Part shown: piece by piece, positions 1 through 5,045 of the stretch
How the letters are laid out: each line of letters begins with the position of its first letter
How positions within the stretch are numbered: the first letter of the stretch is position 1
Assembly (NCBI GenBank): GCA_036389695.1
Contig: DASVWG010000364.1
Coordinates: forward strand, 1 to 8,961
DNA: 8,961 nucleotides
Source of the DNA: JALZHR01 sp036389695
Lineage (GTDB): Bacteria; Acidobacteriota; Blastocatellia; Pyrinomonadales; Pyrinomonadaceae
Direction: 5' to 3'
The notes under the pieces: model-generated
Databases searched by the model: none
What the model saw: only the letters and a program-made list of their open reading frames with translations
Told to the model about the DNA's origin: nothing
Program-made: the position numbers and the translations under genes

Positions 1-265
1 CAGTGGCAAGAACATCAAAACCTGCTGCCGCTAACTCGGCTTCCGTAAATCCGTTACCGGCGCCTATGCTCAAAACACTTGCCGGCGGCTTCGCTCCGTA
101 ACGTTTGATGAGTTCGACTATCAGACGGCGATAGCGAGGGAGACGAACGGATAGAGGAGCTGGCATTTGCGAAGTTTGCCCGCTCTCCCAAATGGCAAAG
201 AGGCTCTGACTTCCATATTCATCGACACCATCATAATCTACTGAAGGAAGGTTTTCTATTGTCAC
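1..265 (-). CDS. Class I SAM-dependent methyltransferase, N-terminal part (3' end outside window)
   Basis: Eighty-eight codons are open from a GTG at 265-263 to the left edge, so only the N-terminus is visible. The residues SVLSIGAGNGFTEAEL (about 65-80) match motif I of Rossmann-fold methyltransferases: a hydrophobic strand, the glycine-rich GAGNG loop that binds S-adenosylmethionine, then an acidic helix. A basic stretch (RLPRYRRLIVELIKRYG) precedes it, as in many such enzymes. The GTG was chosen because it sits in a GTGA overlap with the stop of the upstream SHMT-like gene and has a GGAG ribosome-binding site 10 nt upstream (279-276). The next in-frame ATG is about 33 codons later. The 4-base overlap implies translational coupling, so the two proteins probably act in one pathway. 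The substrate cannot be told from this fragment; the product would be cytoplasmic. Confidence 0.75.
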   Translation of the reverse strand, partial: MTIENLPSVDYDGVDEYGSQSLFAIWESGQTSQMPAPLSVRLPRYRRLIVELIKRYGAKPPASVLSIGAGNGFTEAELAAAGFDVLAT

Positions 266-1536
266 TGTAACTGGTCTCCATCTCTATAATGATATGGCCA
301 CTTAGTCATTGCCTGAAGTGCCATTCGTTCTGACAGCTCGCGAACGCGGTGGCGCACTTTGGAGGAATATCCACGTTTAAAAATGTCAGCGATGATTTGG
401 GCGAGGTCTGGTATTACTTGTTTGGATAAGCCGCGGATAGTCGCGGCGGTAGTGCCCATTCGCAGACCCCATCCAAGTTTATAAGGCAACACCCGGTAGT
501 TTGTATGAATGCGAGCCTTATCAAGAGCATGGTAAAGATTGAATGCCGTCTCCTGCGATTCTAACGGAAGCCACAGATGATGAGTTGGCGGCCAATAACT
601 CTGACCCTGCTGGCTGCGAAGGAAGATTGGGACACCGTTTGCCAGGAGGCATTCCTCCAAGTCAATCGCGGTTTCTAAAAGACGAGATGTATAATTATGA
701 AGTTCTTGCTCCTTTCCAAGGATAAACCCGACACGATAAGAATTCTCGACGTGAGCGCTGGAAACTAACTCACTCAATCCCCTAAGTAACGTGTGCCAGG
801 TTGCGTTCGACTCACGCGAGACGACCCCAGCCTTTTGCGGTCCAGGAAAACTTTTATGAACACTGAAAATAAGTAAGTCAAAGCCCCAGTTAAAAGGATT
901 CTCATATTTTCCACAAATGATTTGCGCTAAGTATTGGGAAGCATCGAATATTTTCACCGGACCTTGAAGCTGCCCGATGAAACAGAAGTCCTCATATCGC
1001 AGCCCCTCACTCCGCTCAATGAATACGAATTTGGGCTGTTCCCGGCGAACAATTTCGAGTGTTGCTGCGCTGTCAATGCAAAGACGGTCAAAATCAATTG
1101 CCATTTCAATCACTCTCAAACCCAGACGTTGAAGAATCCCTCTGGTGGCAAAATGTCCACCCGCGAGCTCCGGAAGTAGTAGTACGGAATCACCAATGCT
1201 GGCTAGACTCATAAAGATTGCAATGTGTGCATGAAGTCCTGACAATAATCTGAGTGACCCATCTGCTGCTCCGAGAGCGCCGGCAAGCTTTTTATGAATC
1301 AGATTCAGATCCTGAGTAGCGCGGTCTCTGCCGGCAAACTGAATAATGGATGCCTTTTTTTGCTCTTCCGTCTTCAATTTGTCGGAGATGTATAGTCCGT
1401 GGAGAAAACCTGTGATGTGTTGTTCATCAAAGAAAAGAGGAATACTATCAACAGGCGTAAGAATAATTGATGCATCTAGGAGCTTTCGTTGCCGTTCAAG
1501 TGATTTCGTAAGGTTATCTTTAAAGTTGCTCAACAT
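262..1536 (-). CDS. Divergent serine hydroxymethyltransferase (GlyA)-like PLP-dependent enzyme
   Basis: This 424-residue fold-type I PLP enzyme is close in length to bacterial SHMT. Landmarks line up with E. coli GlyA numbering almost one to one: G126-G127-H128 (GlyA His126), D198 in IFDAS (Asp200), H227-K228 in SVHKSFPGPQKAG (His228 and the PLP lysine Lys229), and R359 in GLRMGTTAATIRG (Arg363, carboxylate binding). The segment that normally carries YAEGYPGKRYYGG, with the catalytic Glu57 and two tyrosines, is replaced by a different sequence around residues 46-70 (ending in QFAGRDRATQD). The usual glycine/serine-tetrahydrofolate chemistry is therefore doubtful. It may be a paralogue using another amino acid or aldehyde; relatives such as threonine transaldolases show that the family can do this. 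The gene overlaps the downstream methyltransferase by 4 bases. Codon 2 is TTG and could be the true start (see the ribosome-binding site entry). Family assignment is firm; reaction is unknown. Confidence 0.85.
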   Translation of the reverse strand: MLSNFKDNLTKSLERQRKLLDASIILTPVDSIPLFFDEQHITGFLHGLYISDKLKTEEQKKASIIQFAGRDRATQDLNLIHKKLAGALGAADGSLRLLSGLHAHIAIFMSLASIGDSVLLLPELAGGHFATRGILQRLGLRVIEMAIDFDRLCIDSAATLEIVRREQPKFVFIERSEGLRYEDFCFIGQLQGPVKIFDASQYLAQIICGKYENPFNWGFDLLIFSVHKSFPGPQKAGVVSRESNATWHTLLRGLSELVSSAHVENSYRVGFILGKEQELHNYTSRLLETAIDLEECLLANGVPIFLRSQQGQSYWPPTHHLWLPLESQETAFNLYHALDKARIHTNYRVLPYKLGWGLRMGTTAATIRGLSKQVIPDLAQIIADIFKRGYSSKVRHRVRELSERMALQAMTKWPYHYRDGDQLQ

Positions 1537-1538
1537 AA

Positions 1539-1543
1539 CTCCT
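1539..1543 (-). promoter_or_regulatory. Ribosome-binding site of the SHMT-like gene
   Basis: AGGAG lies only 2 nt before the ATG (1536-1534). The next codon, TTG at 1533-1531, is 5 nt from the same Shine-Dalgarno sequence, a more usual distance. Initiation at TTG would remove a single residue; ATG is kept as the conventional call. Confidence 0.6.
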
Positions 1544-1585
1544 AGTTATCTATACTCCGCTTAATATAATTTGCAGCTTTATTAA

Positions 1586-1601
1586 AATGTTATAAAACAT
1601 T
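1586..1601. repeat. Short inverted repeat AATGTT-ATAA-AACATT
   Basis: Six-base perfect arms are separated by 4 bases, about 50 bases upstream of the start of the SHMT-like gene. The size and symmetry suit an operator for a dimeric regulator. In an AT-rich region this may arise by chance, and no regulator gene is visible nearby. Confidence 0.3.
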
Positions 1602-1741
1602 GTTGTTTCTGCTATTTTCTTTATGGGAGTAATTTGCGAGTGGCAAGATATGATTAGCTCAAATTCAATAAATTTTGGCGTTTTATGAGTATTATATTTG
1701 GAAGATTATGAGTATCTACCGGACAGACTAGGACATTAAAG

Positions 1742-1754
1742 TTTTAGACTAAAA
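1742..1754. repeat. Short inverted repeat TTTTAG-a-CTAAAA
   Basis: A 13-base near-palindrome with 6-base arms and one central base. It lies in the AT-rich spacer 44 bases before the terminator hairpin. It could be an operator half-site pair or simply chance in AT-rich DNA. Confidence 0.2.
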
Positions 1755-1797
1755 TTGTAAAGTTAAAACCAGAGCTTTTAATCCAAGGTGAGGAAAA

Positions 1798-1834
1798 TTA
1801 AAAAGGAGTCTCTAAATCGGAGACTCCTTTTTAA
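1798..1834 (-). terminator. Strong intrinsic terminator hairpin, usable in both directions
   Basis: A perfect 15-bp stem consists of an 8-bp GC-containing core (GGAGTCTC / GAGACTCC) flanked by A5/T5 tracts and two more A-T pairs. The 7-base loop is at 1813-1819. Each strand ends in a run of five T, so it can terminate from either side. It begins 12 bases after the stop codon of the minus-strand relic at 1847-2066 and most simply served that gene. It would also block read-through from the left into the mannanase-like gene. Confidence 0.85.
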
Positions 1835-1846
1835 GATTTAATATAG

Positions 1847-2066
1847 CTAAGATTCAAATGCAGTTTTCAAATCTTCCAAAACCGAGTGAATTGCTTCCTG
1901 CACTTTTGCGGAAGCATATGAACCCAAGCTTAGTCCGGCGATTACATTTATCTCGATAAGCGGGATATGGAAATGAAATTTCCGTCAACTCCCGTCCATA
2001 ATATTTTGCTGCGGTAAGCGTCACCGAGTATTCTTCTCCAGCGCAGAAAATTTCGAAAGAGTAAGT
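1847..2066 (-). pseudogene. Frameshifted remnant of a small protein gene of unknown family
   Basis: Two adjoining minus-strand frames look protein-like but are not in phase. The first runs from 2066 to about 1983 and includes FEIFCAGEEYSV then TLTAAKYYGRELT. The second runs from about 1984 to the TAG at 1849-1847 and ends in a helical stretch, SAKVQEAIHSVLEDLKTAFE. A shift of one frame near 1980-1987 would join them into about 72 residues. The first frame is closed upstream by a TAA at 2069-2067 and has no good start; a GTG at 2024 is possible. The terminator lying 12 bases after the stop supports a formerly expressed gene. I do not recognise the family. The alternative is that the similarity to coding sequence is accidental. 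Confidence 0.4.
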
Positions 2067-2151
2067 TTAGGGTCTGAACAGTACAGAAAGTTTACAGGTT
2101 GAGTGTGGATAAAATTAATTTTAAGGGTAATAATAAAACCAGTTGATTATT

Positions 2152-3456
2152 ATGATTATCCGATTCGTTATCGCTGTTTTATTATCTGTAGTTTCCCTAT
2201 GTCCGCAAATACTCGCCCAAAAGGCTTCTTTCGTCTCCGTTAAAGGGCATCAGTTTTATGTAAAAAACAAGCCTTATTATTTTATCGGCACGAATTACTG
2301 GTACGGAAGTTTGCTTGGGCTTGAAAAGGATAGAAAAAAGGGCATCGAGCGGCTGCGCAAAGAACTGGATTTCCTGAAAGCCAACGGCGTCACTAATTTG
2401 CGCCTGATGGCGGGCGCGGAAGGCGCGGGAATGATTAACGGGATAACCAGAGTCGGACCGCCCTTGCAGCCGGAGCAGGGAAAGTTTGACGAAAATATAC
2501 TTGACGGACTCGATTTGGTACTCTTCGAAATGGGTAAACGCGACATGAAAGCGGTCGTGTTTTTCAGCAACAACTGGGAATGGAGCGGCGGTTTTCAGCA
2601 GTATCTGATTTGGAACTACCTGGTTCCCGAAGCGTTGAAAACCAGAAAGCTCACCTGGGACGAGCAGCGCGACATCGTGACGAAGTTTTATACTTGCAGC
2701 CCTTGTAAAGATAGTTACGACCGGCAGGTTAATCTGGTGCTGAACCGCACAAACAAATACAGCAAAAAAAAATACACCGAAGATGCGGCGATTATGGCTT
2801 GGGAGCTTGCCAACGAGCCGCGACCGATGCGCCCCTCAGCCAATGCGGCTTATCAAAAATGGATTAGCGATGTCGCAACGAAGATTAAAGCCAAAGACAA
2901 AAATCATCTGGTCTGCATCGGTCACGAGGGTTTGATAGGGACGGAAAGCCTTGAGCTCTTCGAAGCGATTCATACCGATAAAAATATAGACTATCTGACT
3001 ATTCACATCTGGGCGAAAAACTGGGGCTGGTTTACCGGCGACAAAATCGCCGAAGGGTTTCCAAACGTGTTGGAGAAAGCCGCAAATTATATTAAACAAC
3101 ATACGGCTGTCGCCGAAAAATTGAACAAGCCTCTGGTTATCGAAGAGTTCGGGCTTCCGCGCGATAATCACTCGTTTGACATAAATGCTCCGACATCTTT
3201 CAGAGACACTTATTACGGAAAGATACTTTCTTTCATCGGAAATCAGCCCGGCGGAAACAGTTACGTCGGCGGCGCAAACTTTTGGGCTTTCGGCGGAACC
3301 GCCAGACCGGTCAAAGGTCAGATTTTCTGGAAAAAAGGCGATGATTATATGGGCGACCCGCCGATGGAAGAACAAGGGTTAAATACCGTTTTTGACAGCG
3401 ACCGGAGTACCTGGAAGGTCATTAAGGCGGTCGGCGATTCTGTAGCGAATAATTAA
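2152..3456 (+). CDS. Secreted GH5 glycoside hydrolase, mannan endo-1,4-beta-mannosidase-like
   Basis: A 434-residue exported hydrolase predicted to cut beta-1,4-linked mannan backbones. Residues 1-23 (MIIRFVIAVLLSVV then SLCPQILAQ) form a signal peptide, with mature protein starting near KASFVSVKG. The domain opens with GHQFYVKNKPYYFIGTNYWYG, characteristic of GH5 mannanases. Clan GH-A residues are present: R84 in NLRLMAG, N221-E222 in the NEP motif (acid/base), H285 in LTIHIW, E332 in IEEFG (nucleophile) and W378 in FWAFGG. A cysteine pair, C182 and C185 (CSPC), lies before the acid/base strand. The ATG at 2152 was preferred over a TTG at 2143 because it leaves a typical short charged N-terminus; neither has a good Shine-Dalgarno sequence (AAGGG at 2123-2127 is too far away). 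A CE4 deacetylase follows 33 bases downstream. GH5 is near certain; mannan specificity is likely, and another beta-glycan is possible. Confidence 0.9.
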   Translation: MIIRFVIAVLLSVVSLCPQILAQKASFVSVKGHQFYVKNKPYYFIGTNYWYGSLLGLEKDRKKGIERLRKELDFLKANGVTNLRLMAGAEGAGMINGITRVGPPLQPEQGKFDENILDGLDLVLFEMGKRDMKAVVFFSNNWEWSGGFQQYLIWNYLVPEALKTRKLTWDEQRDIVTKFYTCSPCKDSYDRQVNLVLNRTNKYSKKKYTEDAAIMAWELANEPRPMRPSANAAYQKWISDVATKIKAKDKNHLVCIGHEGLIGTESLELFEAIHTDKNIDYLTIHIWAKNWGWFTGDKIAEGFPNVLEKAANYIKQHTAVAEKLNKPLVIEEFGLPRDNHSFDINAPTSFRDTYYGKILSFIGNQPGGNSYVGGANFWAFGGTARPVKGQIFWKKGDDYMGDPPMEEQGLNTVFDSDRSTWKVIKAVGDSVANN

Positions 3457-3459
3457 ATC

Positions 3460-3474
3460 CGGAATGCGGTTCCG
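3460..3474 (+). repeat. Small hairpin between the GH5 and CE4 genes
   Basis: Five-base arms CGGAA / TTCCG surround a TGCGG loop, starting 4 bases after the GH5 stop and ending 15 bases before the CE4 start. It has no T tract, so it is not a terminator. It could stabilise or separate the two halves of one message, but it is short enough to be chance. Confidence 0.25.
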
Positions 3475-3489
3475 CTAGATAAGGCGAAA

Positions 3490-4467
3490 ATGAAACGAAA
3501 TTTTTTGCATTTAGTAATTCTGATTGGATGGATTTTGAGCGCATTTTTGATTAACACGCGGGCACAAAATCCGCCGGAAAATTCTCTGCCGCCAAAAGAA
3601 ATCGCCGTCACCATCGACGATTTGCTGCTCAACGGTCCTCGAATCGAGCTTAAAAGACTACAGGTGATGACCGGCAAAATCCTCTCCGGCATTAAGCGGC
3701 ATCAGATTCCGGTCGTCGGATTTGTTAATGAATCGCTCCTTTATATTCCCGATGAAACTGATGCCCGAATCGCGCTGCTAAAAAGCTGGTCGGATGCCGG
3801 AGTCGAATTAGGCAATCACACCTTCTCGCATCTGGGCTTTGAAGCTGCTGCGCTGGCGGAATATGAAGACGATTTTATTCGCGGCGAAACAATCACAAAA
3901 ATGCTGATGAAGCAGAAAGGACAAAAGATTAGATACTTTCGTCATCCGTTTTTGCAGATGGGAAACACGCCGGAAATCGAGAAATCTTTTGAAAATTTTA
4001 TCGCTGCCAGAGGCTACCGAATCGCGCCCGTCACGATTGATACGATGGACTGGATGTTTCTCGCGGCTTATTCCAATGCCCGACGACAAGACGACGCCGT
4101 AATGATGAAACGCGTTTCCGAAGAATATCTGAAATTCGTCGCCTTAAGATTCGATTTTGCCGAAAAGGTTGCCGCCGAACTGTTCGGGCGACCAATCAAG
4201 CACATTCTTTTATTACACGCCAACGAGCTTAACGCCGACAATTTCGACGCGCTTATCAAGGTCATAAAAGATAAAGGCTATAGTTTTATTACTCTTGAGG
4301 CGGCATTAAAAGACGCTGTTTACCGCTTTCCCGACAAATACAGACCTACTTCCGATTGGTTGAGCCACTGGGTATTCAGCAAAGAAAAAAAAATCGCTCC
4401 GCCGCCGATGCCGCCCGATTTCATTCAAAAGGCATTCAACGAAGCGTCCGGCATAAAAACGCAATAA
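3490..4467 (+). CDS. Secreted polysaccharide deacetylase, CE4 / NodB-fold
   Basis: A 325-residue metal-dependent deacetylase. Residues 1-25 are a signal peptide ending INTRAQ, so it acts outside the cytoplasm. CE4 motifs are in order: motif 1 AVTIDD with D43 (base) and D44 (metal); motif 2 GNHTFSH with H110 and H114 (metal); motif 3 RYFRHPFLQMG with R151 (R-H-P instead of the usual R-P-P); and a late LLLHANEL with H243, fitting the catalytic histidine. The region between motifs 3 and 4 (about 155-235) is longer than in minimal NodB domains, and a tail of about 55 residues rich in proline and lysine follows. An AAGG ribosome-binding site at 3481-3484 is 5 nt before the ATG. It lies 33 bases after the GH5 gene, probably in the same transcript, so removal of acetyl groups from the glycan cut by the hydrolase is a reasonable guess. 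Peptidoglycan or chitooligosaccharide are alternative substrates. Confidence 0.88.
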   Translation: MKRNFLHLVILIGWILSAFLINTRAQNPPENSLPPKEIAVTIDDLLLNGPRIELKRLQVMTGKILSGIKRHQIPVVGFVNESLLYIPDETDARIALLKSWSDAGVELGNHTFSHLGFEAAALAEYEDDFIRGETITKMLMKQKGQKIRYFRHPFLQMGNTPEIEKSFENFIAARGYRIAPVTIDTMDWMFLAAYSNARRQDDAVMMKRVSEEYLKFVALRFDFAEKVAAELFGRPIKHILLLHANELNADNFDALIKVIKDKGYSFITLEAALKDAVYRFPDKYRPTSDWLSHWVFSKEKKIAPPPMPPDFIQKAFNEASGIKTQ

Positions 4468-4475
4468 GACGAGTT

Positions 4476-5045
4476 TTATAAGTTTCTTCCGACACCGAGC
4501 GCGTCGGCGACGCGATTGATGTAATTAAACCACGACGCAATCAGCGTAATCTGCAAAATCGCTTTATCGTCAAAACCGGCGGCGCGCAATCTTTCGTGAT
4601 ACTGCGGCGTGATTTTCACCGCATCTTTCGTCAACTGCACGACGTAATCGAGCATCACGCGCTCGGCTTCCGTTATCGGCGCGGTTTTGTAATCGGTGCG
4701 CAGAGCCTCGATTAAATCGTTATCCAAAGTTACCCGACGCAGAAACTCCGCGTGAGATTCCACTCAATAAAAACAATCGTTGGTCACCGAAACCATCGTC
4801 GCAATCATCTCGTGCTGACGGCGCTGAAGCGGCAATTCCGGCGACATCAACGCGCCGAACGTCGAAAACGCGTGATATAACGCTTCGGGAATCAACGTGT
4901 GCGATTCGACGATTGATTCTTCCGTGCCGGTTACGTCCGCCGTCGAACTCGCGTATTCAATCGGATATAGCTCACGCTGTTTCATCAATAATTCTTTTAA
5001 TTTTTCGTCCGCCTCGCTGAGCGGAATCGTTTTAATCCAAGCCAT
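4476..5045 (-). CDS. AhpD-like peroxidase-related selenoprotein with a CxxU redox motif (in-frame TGA at 4766-4764)
   Basis: Read through one TGA, this is a 189-residue, mostly helical protein of the carboxymuconolactone decarboxylase/AhpD superfamily, in the peroxidase-related subgroup of about 180-190 residues. The TGA is codon 94, in E79...C91-F-Y-U94-V-E-S-H98. The spacings 12, 3 and 4 equal those of Glu118, Cys130, Cys133 and His137 in mycobacterial AhpD, so the TGA occupies the second catalytic cysteine. The C-terminal half carries typical family features (RTDYKTAPITEAERVMLDY, then LRAAGFDDKAILQ, then ASWFNYINRVADALGVG). Translation starts at ATG 5045-5043, with AAGGA at 5060-5056, inside the end of the permease gene; the true stop is TAA at 4478-4476. 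A SECIS-like hairpin follows the TGA. The expected role is thiol/selenol-dependent peroxide reduction in the cytoplasm. Alternatives are a nonsense mutation or sequencing error, or a truncated 93-residue product. A normal annotation pipeline would split it into two short ORFs. Confidence 0.85.
4733..4757 (-). promoter_or_regulatory. Candidate bacterial SECIS element
   Basis: In the mRNA, the upper stem ACGCGG pairs with CUGCGU (6 bp, one G-U pair) around the apical loop AGUUU. The loop starts 16 nt after the UGA and has G as its second base. Below a C-C mismatch, three more pairs (UCU with GGG, two of them wobble) extend the stem. The distance from the UGA and the G in the first two loop positions fit what is known of SelB-binding bacterial SECIS elements. 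The core hairpin is 4737-4753. A weaker competing hairpin pairs UGAG (including the UGA) with CUCA at 4756-4753. Confidence 0.65.
4764..4766 (-). other. UGA codon predicted to encode selenocysteine
   Basis: This single in-frame TGA occupies the second position of the CxxC active-site motif of an otherwise intact AhpD-like gene. Positional coincidence with a catalytic cysteine is the classical sign of selenocysteine recoding. The preceding codons read N-D-C-F-Y and the following ones V-E-S-H, as in cysteine-containing homologues. Confidence 0.8.

Larger units (their letters stand above)
1537..1797. other. AT-rich intergenic stretch, upstream region of the SHMT-like gene
   Basis: I find no convincing coding frame on either strand. 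The stretch should hold the minus-strand promoter of the SHMT-like/methyltransferase unit. No -35/-10 pair stands out: TTGCCA with TAAAGA 17 nt further on in the minus strand is only a weak match. It contains two short perfect inverted repeats, at 1586-1601 and 1742-1754. Confidence 0.5.

Noticed and set aside
1985..1987. The TGA at the junction of the minus-strand relic as a second selenocysteine codon
   Set aside because: There is no redox motif around it (M-D-G-S before, R-K-F-H after), the upstream frame is closed again within about 15 codons, and a frameshift explains the two frames better.
2086..2118. Sigma-70 promoter for the GH5 gene (TTTACA with TAAAAT)
   Set aside because: The spacing between the two elements is only about 13-14 bases, too short for a standard promoter; no better pair was found by eye.
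2143..2145. TTG at 2143 as the start of the GH5 gene
   Set aside because: It adds only three residues, has no well-placed Shine-Dalgarno sequence, and the ATG at 2152 gives a normal signal peptide. It cannot be strictly excluded.
2191..2202. Lipobox (VSLC) in the GH5 signal peptide
   Set aside because: The residue before the cysteine is leucine rather than Gly/Ala/Ser, and the hydrophobic stretch continues to a more ordinary cleavage region near ILAQ.
2836..3375. 179-codon minus-strand open frame opposite the GH5 gene
   Set aside because: It is fully covered by a GH5 catalytic domain with all motifs intact on the other strand, and it has no motif of its own.
4764..4766. Reading the TGA as a plain nonsense mutation making a pseudogene or two separate small proteins
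   Set aside because: It falls exactly on a catalytic cysteine position, both halves stay in one undamaged frame, the second half has no ribosome-binding site or proper start of its own, and a SECIS-like hairpin follows. Not fully excluded without the genome's sel genes.
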